NCBI GenBank assembly: GCA_032718475.1
Contig: JAUCBJ010008676.1
Location: 1 to 50,414, forward strand
DNA: 50,414 nt
Source: Nemertoderma westbladi
Lineage: Eukaryota; Xenacoelomorpha; Nemertodermatida; Nemertodermatidae
Reading direction: 5' to 3'
Shown here: one piece after another, positions 32,260 to 43,020 of the stretch
Position numbering within the stretch: position 1 is the first letter of the stretch
Layout: each line of letters begins with the position of its first letter
Program-made: the position numbers and the translations under genes
The notes under the pieces: model-generated
Database searches by the model: none
What the model saw: only the letters and a program-made list of their open reading frames with translations
Told to the model about the DNA's origin: nothing

Positions 32260-33541
32260 GGCGGTGCGTTTTTTACTTTTTTTCGATTTCATTGTTCTAC
32301 CGGTGCACAAAAGTTGCCAAATGGTAAAAAATTAAGGCAAACAAAATTTCTATAAATTTTGTCTATATCTTCACGGATCCCAAGGGGGTTGAAATTTTGA
32401 GCCATCGCGATGCACCATAATGAAATTTATAACTATATAACACATTGATGAAAGATCAATGACTCAAGAAAGAACTCCCTGCATGCATAAAATGTCATCA
32501 AATGGGTTCAAACTTAGTTAGAAACCAAAATTTTGATTTGTGGATCAAGGGAACTAGTGCCACAGGCACATGGGCAGAACCTACCCTTTGGCGCAAGTGA
32601 CGATTATTCTCAATTTTCGCGATGGCCAACTTTTAGTTCTCCTACTGCTTTAATATTATGCTCATTAGAACCGCAATGACCGATTTAGTGGGAGTAGACA
32701 CCATCAAAACAAGCATAGAGCGAATAGTTCTTGAGATATCGCTGAAAATATGAAGTCCGGCACAAGTCTACATTACCGCCTCAATGTAGTGGGTGTAGAC
32801 ACCTTCAAAATAAGAGTAGAGTCAGTAGTTCTTGAGCTATTTTACAAAATGTCCACAAATTTATTGATACTTGATATTGAGATTGAGTTGACCCATTCCA
32901 CACATTTCGTACAAAAACTATAGTGAACTAATCACTACTCTTTCATTTTCAAGGTGTCTGTATAGAGTACACTAAATCAATTTCTTGCAGTGATGTGTAT
33001 TTTTTTGATGCCTTAAGATAATTCAAAGTATCATTGTTAGTGTATTTGCCCATATCGCTTCAAGGCGATAATGTAGACTTGTGCCGGACTTCACAATTTC
33101 TGCGATATCTAAATCGGTCATTGTGGTTCTAATGAGCATACTATTAATGCAGTAGGAGTACTAAAAGTTGGCCATCGCAAAAATTGAGAATAATCGTCAC
33201 TAGCGCCAAAGGGTAGGTTCTGGCCATGTGCCTGTGGTACTACTGTAGTTCCCTTGATCCAAAATTTAAAATTTTGGTATCTAACTAAGTTTGGACCCAT
33301 TTGATGACATTTGATGCATGCAGGAAGTTCTTTCTTGCGTCATTGATCTGTCATTAATGTGTTTTATTGTTATAAATTTCATTGTGGTGCATTGCAAAGG
33401 CTTAAAATTTCAACCCCCTTGGGATCTGTCAAGATATCGATGAAATTTAGAGAAATTTTTTTTGCCTTAATTTTATACCATTTGGCAACTTTTGTGCACC
33501 GGTAGAACAATGAAATCGAAAAAAATAAAAAACGCACCGCC
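32260..33541. mobile_element. Foldback element with ~500-bp inverted arms
   Basis: The left arm, 32260-32781, and right arm, 33063-33541, are inverted copies, for example tgacgattattctcaatttt against its complement near 33196. The ends are GGCGGTGCGTTTTTT and its complement. The left arm carries about 45 extra bases relative to the right, and this extra piece resembles sequence in the 280-bp centre (gggtgtagacaccttcaaaa). There is no transposase. I could not fix a target duplication, so the superfamily is open. Confidence 0.85.
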
Positions 33542-33718
33542 CTAACATACATACAATGTAAATATCGTATGTCTTGCCGCTTTCCTATTGGAGGTATACT
33601 TTAACCTCATTAAAATGACCTACTTAATTTTACATGTTTGGTCTAAAAAATTTAAAAGAATACATTGAGCCGATAATAATTCAATTTTCATTCAATAATT
33701 ATTATTTTTCCTTACAGA
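33542..33718. other. Spacer ending in a strong 3' splice site
   Basis: AT-rich. The end, TTATTTTTCCTTACAG at 33703-33718, is a good polypyrimidine/AG acceptor for the exon that follows. Confidence 0.6.
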
Positions 33719-34298
33719 TTACAAAGAAATAGAATTAATTGCATTACAAAAGAGTGCGCAATTGACGGAGCTGAGCCTATTTGATGTGGGGGATGATGAT
33801 GAGAGTGACGTAGTTTCAGAATTAATTGGACAATCACCATCGCCAGTGACGAAGATTGAACCAGAGATTTCTGGTCGGCACAGCGTAGAACTACAGGGCC
33901 CTTCTACTACTACCACTCAGTACGATGCGCTACAAACTATTAATTTACAGGAGCTAATTAAGGCGTCAGCAAGACTTAAGGAGTTAGGCGAAGCCCACGA
34001 GAAGCTCCAGGACAAGTTAAAAAAGAAAAAGAGGGCGTTTTCGGAGCTCTATAATGAGCACGAAAAATTGAAGATCACACATACTGTAGTTCTTGTAGGA
34101 AACTTGAAGAAGTGTCTACATTTCTACAAGAACTTGTGCGCAAAGCGCCATCCAATGCTGTTGTTGTCGAAAAAGTTGTCCAACCACAACAGACTCAAAC
34201 TCAACCATTATCCCCACAGTTATCTGTTGCGCCATCAGATTCTGGATCGGTTAAAGTTCACCGCGATTGGGATGTTTATATACTCAAAGAAAACCTTC
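33719..34298 (+). pseudogene. Exon of an unrecognised gene: acidic stretch, coiled coil, Pro/Gln tail; one frame change
   Basis: It is bounded by an acceptor at 33718 and a donor CTTC|GTAAGT at 34299. From phase 1 it encodes an acidic segment (VGDDDESDVVSE), then a charged coiled coil (KLKKKKRAFSELYNEHEKLK) up to about 34080. From about 34100 the natural-looking sequence continues in another frame (STFLQELVRKAPSNAVVVEK, then a Gln/Pro-rich part) to the donor. A one-base change therefore lies between 34080 and 34105, either a mutation or a base-call error. Coiled coil followed by VHRDWDVYIL might be the approach to a BEN-like domain in the next exon. That is speculative. Confidence 0.45.
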
Positions 34299-34335
34299 GT
34301 AAGTAAATTGTCGCCTATATTATTCGAAAATTGAT

Positions 34336-35398
34336 AATATTTTTAAAGTATTTATATAACATGATGTTCATTATTGTATAATACTGTATATGCAAAACTT
34401 AACACAGATTTTAACTTTTAGCTGCGCTTGTTAATTACAATACAAACATAAAGTCAAATTATCACTGAATGAGAAACAGAAACAACGGAGGTACCCCAAA
34501 GGCCAGTTTTATCTGTAACTTTAGGGCAGAGAGGGCGCACTCCATAAACATTGCTTGGCTAAACATTCCACGGCACCGCTGGGTATGATAACCCACGAGA
34601 AAGTAAGTCTTCTTGTTTATAGAGACTCTAATCGCATAAAGCATTATCACCCGCAGTGTGAAGTTACATTACAGCAATGAATCCCAGTTCCACCTTGAGG
34701 CCCACAAAGTAATTTCCAGTTTCGAATAAAAATACGTGTTATTACAAGTAAAATGCATTCTCCCGAATATTGAATTGTAGCCTCCATACTTCCTTTCTAT
34801 ACTACATTTATTCGGATAGGTGAAGCGAACATTTTTACTGGTTTACTCCTTTTTCCCTGTCCAAATCTTTTGCCGTAGTTAATACTTGTTAGTTTTTGCA
34901 TAGGAAATGTTCCAGAACATGTTAACTATTTATTTTGAAAAAAATAATGTTCTGGAACAAATATTTTTTGTTCTAGAATATTTTTTAGAAAAAATCTGGA
35001 TTCTATTTAAAACGCATGGAATCGTTCTAAAACGTGTTTAAAATCAATAAAAAAAATTGTGTATTTTAATGGATGAACATAATTGTTTTTTTAATTAAGC
35101 CTATATAAATTAGGCCTATTTATTTTTTGGATAATCTAAATATTTTGATCTCAATATAAATAATTTCGGAAAAAAATATGTTTTTTTATAGTGCCAAAAT
35201 ATGTTATACAACATAAATTTGGTGCAGAAAGTATTTATCTTGCTCTGGGTAGGAACTAATTAGCATTGTATAGAGCAATAAACGACCCCCCCAGTAGTAG
35301 GAGAAGCATAGATCTCACACAACTCCTCCCTAGCTTGGGCTACGGGTTGCATCTCGGAGGGCTATTAAAAAGGTGCTAAATCGCGATGTTTAATGACC
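34336..35398. other. Non-coding, AT-rich; three TTCnnGAA motifs
   Basis: No gene. TTCCAGAA (34910), TTCTGGAA (34950) and TTCTAGAA (34971) match the heat-shock-element core. The rest to about 35270 is AT-rich, and a small GC-richer patch follows. Confidence 0.5.
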
Positions 35399-35584
35399 AT
35401 CTGTCACCATCAATATTGATTCGCGTTGTTGCCTTCAACCAATCGTTGCTTATCACCTACGCGTAGCCTAACCTCGCGATGCCTGCCTTACTCGACAACT
35501 GTTACCACCCGTGAGTATTGATTCGCGTTGTTGCATCAACCAACCATCGCATAGTCATCTTCGCGTAACCTAACTTCGCGATGC
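35399..35584. repeat. Diverged ~100-bp direct duplication
   Basis: attgattcgcgttgttgc recurs at about 35418 and 35518, each followed about 40 bases later by gcgtagcctaacctcgcgat or gcgtaacctaacttcgcgat. About 80% alike by eye. Confidence 0.75.
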
Positions 35585-35611
35585 ATGGCTAGCCCCCACT
35601 ACGCTATTATA

Positions 35612-35854
35612 TTATATATCGATTGCCAACTCACCACCACCACCGCTAGCCACGGCTACTCCTCGACGGCTGTCGCCAAACCAATCAATCCAACCAACCA
35701 AGCCGCCTACCAGTAGTCCAACGCTATTATGATACGTGTTGAAATTCCGCCACGTTCCAGCTACACGTATACGAACAACATTTCCATAGTAGTTACTCAA
35801 GCTAACCGATCCCGCAGCATCTGTGCCATATTGAAAGGCTTCCACCGCTAACAT
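35612..35854 (-). CDS. Small Gly-rich frame next to the palindrome, unrecognised (80 aa)
   Basis: The minus-strand frame starts at ATG 35854. It includes AVEAFQYGTDAAGSVSLSNY, a Gly/hydrophobic middle (VGLLVGGLVGWIDWFGD), then a Gly-rich end. The hydrophobic middle could associate with a membrane. It is divergent from the plus-strand gene at 36491, with the palindrome between them, so it may belong to the same viral-type element or to a second copy joined head to head. No homologue is recognised. Confidence 0.35.
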   Translation of the reverse strand: MLAVEAFQYGTDAAGSVSLSNYYGNVVRIRVAGTWRNFNTYHNSVGLLVGGLVGWIDWFGDSRRGVAVASGGGGELAIDI

Positions 35855-36184
35855 TATACTGTGCGTTTTTTATTATAATAATTATTGATTACAACCCTAT
35901 GATTCATATTCTTTCACGTATTTCCTATCCATGCAACCAACCAACAATTCATCCACGTTGCACTCCATCTCTTTTCTTATTCGTCGATGATTATGACACG
36001 AACCATCTCTTCTTCGTTGACTACGTGCCACATCGCAAATTTATATATATAAGTGAATGTTTTTAATAAAATTCATCACTTGTAATCTTCATGGTAATAT
36101 ATTGATACCATATCTAATTTTTTTGTTCTCACTCTGACATTGTGTTATTTCCTTAATAATTTCTTCATTATCTTACTAGTTGTA

Positions 36185-36391
36185 TATATAAGTGGTCAGA
36201 AATTCATACAAGAGCGAAGATGATACCTAACGATGCCGTACTTCGCAGTACACAGATTACATGAATCATTTTATTTTTCTTAACGGGAGAACGTCAAAAA
36301 TAAAATGACTCATGTAATCTGTGTACTGCTAAGTACGGCAAAGTTAAGTATCATCTTTTGTCTCGTGTTAGTTTCTGACCACTTATATATA
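36185..36391. repeat. Large imperfect palindrome (arms ~94 bp) at the edge of the PolB element
   Basis: The left arm, 36185-36278, and right arm, 36297-36391, pair over about 94 positions with roughly 15% mismatches around an 18-base centre (cttaacgggagaacgtca). Further out, gttctcact (36125) pairs with agtgagaac (36402), and ggtaatatattgataccata (36091-36110) pairs imperfectly with tatggtgtcaatttattac (36412-36430). Inverted similarity therefore extends over some 350 bp with a 40-base asymmetric insert. TATATATAAGTG motifs sit on both arms. It resembles fused inverted terminal repeats or an unresolved hairpin end of a linear DNA element. Confidence 0.85.
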
Positions 36392-36490
36392 CCCAATTTT
36401 AGAGTGAGAACTATGGTGTCAATTTATTACAGCGATACGGTTTAAAATTTATCACTTGTAATATTTTTCGTATTTATTATTATTATTATT
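36384..36490 (+). promoter_or_regulatory. Putative promoter and (ATT)n leader of the first element gene
   Basis: TATATATA at 36384-36391, on the right arm of the palindrome, lies 107 bases before ATG 36491. The start codon is immediately preceded by an (ATT)n run. The same layout occurs before the polymerase gene. Confidence 0.4.
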
Positions 36491-37554
36491 ATGGCCTTAA
36501 CGCAAAAAACCGAAGCAGCAAATAGCTGGAAATTTACTTACAATAAATATACTTGTACCGTCGTTCACAGCAAGTATTTTATTGTGGAATCTCAGGAGGA
36601 CAACGAATCAATTTGTTTTTCCCATCAAGATACCCGCTATTTGTTAGACATTCTAGAAACAACCAACAACAACCAACATCAATCCAGACCAGCAATTATA
36701 CCAGGTAGGATATATCCCACTCTTCGTTTTGCGCGGGGAAATTTGAATATTTCCATCAACCCCACATCGGGTGATGTTTACGTTCAGAAACAAGGCAAAT
36801 GTAAAGTTCTCAACAAAGCTTTTACTGAAGTTCTAATTCAATACAGAGGGAAATTATTGCAATTTCTCTCTCCACCGCTAGAGATTATTAGCGATCAATT
36901 CTACATTGAATTATCAAATCCAGAGTTTATTGGATTTGTAACAGCTTTTAAAGGAACCAACTATGTTGGCTTATGGAAAATCAGCCTCAGATACACTGAT
37001 AGTGTTGGTTTTAACTATTATACGGGTTTCAATTTGTCAAAACAGGAACTAACCGTTTTGTTGCGAGAGTGGGACAACCAAGTCGATGAAACAGACAAGC
37101 ATCTTTTTGATAAAAATATCATTCAATTATCAGACCGTCTCAAAATGATTAAAACCAATAATAAAAAAATTATTATCACCAACACCGATAATTCTACTGA
37201 AGTAGGTGTCGGCGGAAATTCTATCGAGTTGCATTACTTGAATGATAAAGCCCATATTAGTTTTCTCAAAGAATCGCTGGATGGCGTTTCTCTTACTGAA
37301 GCCCATGTTGACGGTTTTGTCCTTTTGGATAAACCTAAAGCGTTCGTAGAGATCCCATCACCTAATCCGGATGTTGAAGAGAGTTGCACTCAACCGTAAC
37401 AGGTCTTTCCTGAAATATTACCTCGGAAGCCAAGATCATCGAGTAAATTTACCAACGCATCACCTGCAAAGAAACAGAAAGTCGTCAGTAACCCAGTTCT
37501 AGTAGAGCCTGTTACTAATTCTCCATGGAAACCAGATTATTATCCTAACATGTA
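36491..37554 (+). pseudogene. Element gene 1: unrecognised protein with PC4-like stretch, one in-frame stop
   Basis: The frame is open from ATG 36491 to TAA 37397-37399 (302 codons) and then again, in the same frame, to TAA at 37552-37554. The extra 51 codons are hydrophilic and include a nuclear-localisation-like PAKKQKVV. This suggests that the first TAA is a nonsense change in a protein of about 354 residues. Residues about 155-205, with FKGTNYVGLWKISLRY and FNLSKQELTVLL, resemble the single-stranded-nucleic-acid-binding PC4/p15 fold; two other segments (RFARGNLNISINPTSGDVYV and HISFLKESLDGVSL) look like weaker versions. A DNA-binding helper of the neighbouring polymerase is a reasonable guess and nothing more. 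It sits 345 bases upstream of polB, same strand. Confidence 0.6.
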
Positions 37555-37639
37555 AGCCTAATCATAAGTTAAACTCTTTGCGGTTTCCAATAGTCATATG
37601 TGTTTGGTGATTGGTTTAAAATTATTTCCCTCGCTAGCA

Positions 37640-37735
37640 TATAAATGTTTAGATGTAGTCAATAACATTTCATTTCATTTTATTTTAATCTTTGGAGATA
37701 TTTTATTATTATTATTATTATTATTTATCTAAACA
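37640..37735 (+). promoter_or_regulatory. Putative promoter of the DNA polymerase gene
   Basis: TATAAA at 37640-37645 lies 105 bases upstream of ATG 37745, followed by an (ATT)n run at about 37705-37725. This matches the TATA spacing and microsatellite leader of the gene at 36491. Confidence 0.4.
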
Positions 37736-37744
37736 AACTTCAAC

Positions 37745-40144
37745 ATGGATAAAATAACAATATGTTGTTCATTCTGTCATATGAATGTAACTAGACATAA
37801 TTATTTACGCCACCTACGGTCACATTTTGAAAGTTATTCTTGTTTAAAGTGTCATGTCGTGACTTCATGCAGCAAAATTTGTAAACGACATGAAACGACT
37901 ACTGGTTGTAAAGAAATGGAGTTCCGCACCTATCAATTGACTTGTTCTACCTGTAATAAAGAGTATACATATGACGATTATCTACGACACGATTGTCACT
38001 TGAAATGTTACTACACAAGAAAGCGTAGATTTCCGCAACGTAAAAATATAATATCCAAAAAAAACTTAAGGGTGGCTCTTGGCACATGCGCAACAATTTT
38101 TACGCGGGAACAAGAAGCTCACGATAATCGTCTTGAAATTTATGTCCACGACCTCCTAACTTCTAGAGATTATCCCGATGTAGAAACAGCAGTAACACAA
38201 ATTCGAGGTAATATTCTTCAGTTAATATTAGACAGATTGAAAGAAATGAATGTTCTTAGACTGTGGTTAGGTCTAAATGTATTAATGTACAGATCACATT
38301 TTTCAGAAGGTGAGCAATTGGAAACCTTTTATTTTAATTCTTCCGGTGGTGCTATTAATACTGTAGATTCGCCGCAAAGTTTTGACACATGGTTTGAGTA
38401 TGTTCTGGAAAATATATTACAAAAAATAGCCATCTTTAACACACGTGGTTCGGGGTGGCGTATTAAATCTTTATTAAGGGTTGAAATTAAATTAGCTGAA
38501 TCTAAGTGTAGCTCGTTACTATATAAGGGGCATGGATATATGGAATTACCTAAGGCTTTATCAGTTAAACGATGTGTTATAAATGTACAATCGGCTGATA
38601 ATAACTGTTTTAAATGGGCAATTATATCCGCAAAATTTAGTAGCAAAGTGAAAAACAACAAACAGCGTACTTCATCGTACAAAAATTATATGAGTCATTT
38701 CATTTTTGACAATGGGAACAAAGATTATCCAACGCAGTGGCAGTTAGCTATTAAACTTTTTGAAAAACAAAATTCAAAATATATAATTAATTTATTATGT
38801 TGGAATAACGACAACAAACGCACCCCCGTATCTATATTAAGACAACCCCCGTTTAGTAAAATTACACCCGATAAACAGTTATTAAATATATTACTTGTAG
38901 TAAAAAATAACAATGTACCTAAACAGAATCATTATGTTTGCATAACTAACTTGAATCGATTGCTGAATACGAGAGCTCTTCATATCCAAAATAGGAAATA
39001 TTGCGAAAGGTGTTTGGCTCATTTTTTTCGAGCGGAAGTTCTTCATCAACACCGTCTTGCATGCTACCAAGGAAGAAGTCAGCGTGAGAAACTACCTAAT
39101 AAAAAAAGAACACACATTAGTTTTACAAATTTAGATAGAACCTTATCCCCATTGTTTGTCACCTACTTTGATATAGAATGTATCTTACAACCGTCAGTTA
39201 ATAATCAAATTATACAGGAGCATATACCGTGTGCTGTGAGTTATTTAATTGTTCCCAATACTGAATTAATTGATGCTCCAAAATGTCATTTGAAAACATT
39301 CGTAAAGACAAATAATAATAATTGTATTCAAGATTTCTTAGATTCATTATATTTTGATTTAACTGAATTATGTTGTTGGACAGACATATACACTCATAAA
39401 ACCATGTCATTTACTAATATTGATTTTGTAAATTTTGAACAAGCAAAATTTTGTTTTTATTGTAATGTTACTTTAAATAATAATGTTGGGAAAAACAGAC
39501 ACCATTCACATATTACAGGTAAATATATTGCGGCAGCCTGTAATAGTTGTAACCGAAGTTTATCATTGAAGCGATACCTGTATGTACTTTGCGGACACAA
39601 TTCCAACAACTACGATATACATTGTATATTACAAAGCGGATTTAGAGATAAGAAATACACTGATTGGGATATAAAGGTTATACCGAGAAATACAGAACGA
39701 TATATTTCACTGAGTGCATTTATCCCAATTAAAAACACTTCTAAGAAAATTGAGTTACGTTTCTTAGACACATATCAATTTTTAAGCTTTTCTTTAAGTA
39801 ATTTAGTTGAGTGTTCAACAAAGGATGTAGCCAGTCATGATATAAGCTCAATTTTACCTATTACTCTACAAGAAATGAAATATTTTTATCCAAACTTGAA
39901 TAACTCAAAGATTAAACGGAAAGGAGTATTTCCATACGAGTACTTGACAGATATAAATAAATTTAATGATACTGGTTTGCCGTCTATAAATAATTTTTTT
40001 AGTAACTTAAGTCAAAAAACATGCACAATTGAAGATTATAGGTTTGCGGGAATATCATGGGTAGAATTCGACTGTGTGAATCTCAAAAGATTATCTTTTA
40101 GCCTATTTAAAACTCGATGTTTGTTTGCTTGCCGATATATTTGA
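37745..40144 (+). pseudogene. Protein-primed family-B DNA polymerase, N-terminal part (zinc fingers, exonuclease)
   Basis: 799 codons from ATG 37745. Residues about 8-85 hold C2H2-type fingers (CSFCHMNVTRHNYLRHLRSH). A middle domain with NNCFKWAII and later HYVCITNLNRLL is typical of the large PolB proteins of Polinton/adintovirus-type elements. A further C2H2 unit lies near 418-440. The 3'-5' exonuclease motif I is YFDIEC (D476, E478) and motif II is GHNSNNYDIH (D624). Between them, CFYCN...HHSHITGKY...CNSCN is an endonuclease-VII-like zinc insert. The frame ends out of register at 40144. The polymerase continues in the +1 frame, the shift lying near an A4 run at about 40108-40111. Either the copy is decaying or one base is wrong in the assembly. 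Confidence 0.85.
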
Positions 40145-41798
40145 GAATTTTAGGAATGTTTGTAAACAAAATTACGATTTAGAAGCAGTTTTTTACTGCA
40201 GTATCGCGTCATTTACCTATGATTGCGCGCTAAAATATAATAAATGTAAAATAGAATTAATAAAGGATTATCAGACATATAGAGATTTTGAAAAATCAAT
40301 TAGGGGTGGTGTTTCATTTTGTCGAAAACATTATATAGAATCAAATATACCAGGTACAAGTACATATGATTCTACTAAGGAAGATTGCCATATTTTTAAT
40401 ATTGATTTCAACTCTTTATATTCTGGGAATTTAAGTAAAAAACTACCCACCTCACAATTCAAAGAAGTAAGTATTAAACATTTAGAGAATGCAATACCAG
40501 AAAAACTAATCGAGTACTTGGTAGATTTAGACATTGAGGGATCTACTGGATATTTTTTAATATGTGATTTAAATTATCCCAAGGCTATTCACGATCAAAC
40601 ATTACAATTACCGTTAGCCCCCGAGCATTTAAGTATAAATGAATCAATGCTTTCACCTTATATGCGGGAACAATTTAATAACTTGTCGATACAAAGAGAT
40701 ACCTCCCGTAAATATAGAATGTCTATACCAAAACTCATGCTGACACAATTTGATAAAGAGTTTTATCATTTACATTTGAAACTGTTAAAATTTTATATAA
40801 AACATGGATTAATTGTTACTAAACTACATAAATTATATTCTTTTCAACAAGAATTTGTATTTAAAAATTACATCGATTTTAATATTAATCAAAGGCGACT
40901 GGCAAAAAGTTATATTGAAACAGCTGTCGCGAAATTGCTCAATAATTCGCTGTTTGGCAAATCAATAGAGAGGATACGTGACCGATGTAACTTTCGTATC
41001 GCAAATAGCAACGATAAATGCGATCAATTGGTAAATCGTATTAATCATGAACAATTTATAATATACAATAATACACTATCGGGACATTTATTAGTGAAAG
41101 ACTCTGTAACTCTCGATAAGCCTATATTTATTGGTAGCGCTGTGTTGGACTTGGCTAAATTGGATATGTATGATCTGTATTACAATAAATTGCTACCTAT
41201 TGAGAAAGAATTAAACTGCCGTATTGAAATTGCTGCATCAGACACTGACTCTTTGATAGGTTGTTACTATAATACATCGCAGAATAATTTTTTAAAAGCA
41301 TTAATTAAAAATAATATTTTAGATACATCCAATTACCCTAAGGATCACCCACTCTACAGCGATAAAAATAAATCCAGACTCTATTACTGTAAAGACGAAC
41401 TAGCCTCACGTGAAATTAAACAAGCAGTATTTTTAAGACCAAAATTATATTCAATTTTGGAATGGAATAATAAAAATATTCGTAGAGCAAAAGGTATTAC
41501 AAGAGCTGTTGTGGAAACGAATATTACACATGAAGAATATTTAAAAGCATATAACTCAAATGAAGAAATAAAAAAAAACATACACAGATTTCAATCTAAA
41601 TTACATCGTATTTATACCTTAAAGCAAAATAAATTTGCACTCAATAGCTTTGATGATAAACTTTATTGGCTTAATAAAAATCAATCGCTTCCTTGGGGGC
41701 ACTATAAAACAAACCTCAAAAAACCTATAAAAATATCAAATATACCAATTTATGAAGAACCAAAACCGGTAACAGTGACTTATGTTATAAAAATGTAG
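40125..41798 (+). pseudogene. Protein-primed family-B DNA polymerase, C-terminal part (palm motifs)
   Basis: This is the continuation of the polymerase in another frame. Similarity to PolB starts slightly upstream of the nominal ATG at 40125, so the ATG is not a true start. Motif A is FNIDFNSLYSGN (residue about 90), motif B is KLLNNSLFGKSIER (about 268), and motif C is SDTDSLIG (about 371), all with the expected catalytic residues. No further stops are seen, and the frame ends at 41798 in a short basic tail. An intact active site across more than 500 codons argues that the frame break is recent. No integrase, capsid, ATPase or protease gene of a full Polinton/adintovirus was found in the window. 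Confidence 0.88.
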
Positions 41799-42068
41799 TG
41801 CTATGCGGAACTGTTAAAATAGCTGATATTTTTAGAACAGTTTGTACTGTATATTGAATATAAAATACATTATGGAATATGGATGTACTAAATCTTAGAA
41901 AAGTGTATACTATACTCTATACATTATTTATGTATAGACGAATAAAGCAGGATGGCCACATCCAAGTTTATTTAGAGTATATTTAAGGTGAGTTAATTAC
42001 TTAATTAATTCCATGATCCCCCCAATCAGTATGTTTCCTTCCGCCATACTAACCTTACCATCCTCACC
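41799..42068. other. 3' flank of the polymerase gene
   Basis: AT-rich. An aataaa at about 41940 could serve as a polyadenylation signal. No copy of the palindrome arms is seen here, so the right end of the element is undefined. Confidence 0.4.
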
Positions 42069-43020
42069 CCACACACCTGTAATTCCCTCCCGTTCCACAC
42101 ACCTGTAACTCCCTACCATTCCACACACCTGTAACACCATCAAATTCAACACACCTGTGACTCGCTCCTGTTCCACACACCTGTAACTCCCTTCCGTTCC
42201 ACACACCTTTATCTCACTCCTGTTCCACACACATGAAATCCCCTCCCATTCCACATACCTTTAACTCCCTGCCATTGTACACACTTGTAACACCAGTCCG
42301 TTCCACCCACCTGTAAGATCTTCACTTTCTATCCACCTGTAACAGCCTACCATTCCACACACCTGTAACTCCCTGCCGTTCCACACACCTGTATTTCCCT
42401 CCCATTCCACACAGCTGTAACTTACTCTCGTTCCGCACACCTGTAACTCCCTCGCATTTCACACACCTGTAACTCCCTCTCGTTCCACACACCTGTAATT
42501 CCATCCCGTTCCACACACATGTAACTCCCTGCCGTTCCACACAACTGTATTTCCCTCCCATTCCACACAGCTGTAACTTACTCTCGTTCCGCACACCTGT
42601 AAACACCTCCCATTCCACACACCTGTAACTCCCTACCGTTCCAACACACTTGTAATTCCATCCCGTTCCACACACCTGTAACCCCCTGCCATTCCACACA
42701 CCTGTATTTCCCTCCCATTCCACACAGCTGTAACTTCCTCTCGTTCCACACACCTGTAACTCCCTCGCATTTCACACACCTGTAACTCCCTCTCGTTCCA
42801 CACACCTGTAATTCCATCCCGTTCCACACACATGTAACTCCTTGCCGTTCCACACACATGTATTTCCCTCCCATTCCACACAGCTGTAACTTCCTCTCGT
42901 TCCACACACCTGTAACTCCCTCGCATTTCACAAACCTGTAACTCCCTCTCGTTCCACACACCTGTTACTCCCTCGCATTTCACACACCTGTAACTCCCTC
43001 TCGTTCCACACACCTGTAAG
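42069..43020. repeat. 26-bp minisatellite, about 37 copies
   Basis: Units such as cgttccacacacctgtaact plus ccctcc repeat every 26 bases with base changes. On the minus strand three units make 78 bases, or 26 codons, and all three minus frames stay largely open with Cys/Gly/Val-rich repeats. I treat these frames as by-products. No promoter or splice signal supports them. Confidence 0.95.

Noticed and set aside
33118-33300. Minus-strand frame in the right arm of the foldback element
   Set aside because: It lies wholly within the inverted repeat and has no coding features.
40108-40144. Programmed -1 frameshift at tttaaaac between the two polymerase frames
   Set aside because: The downstream frame is +1 (or -2), not -1, relative to the upstream one, so the slippery-site resemblance does not explain it; an indel near the A4 run fits better.
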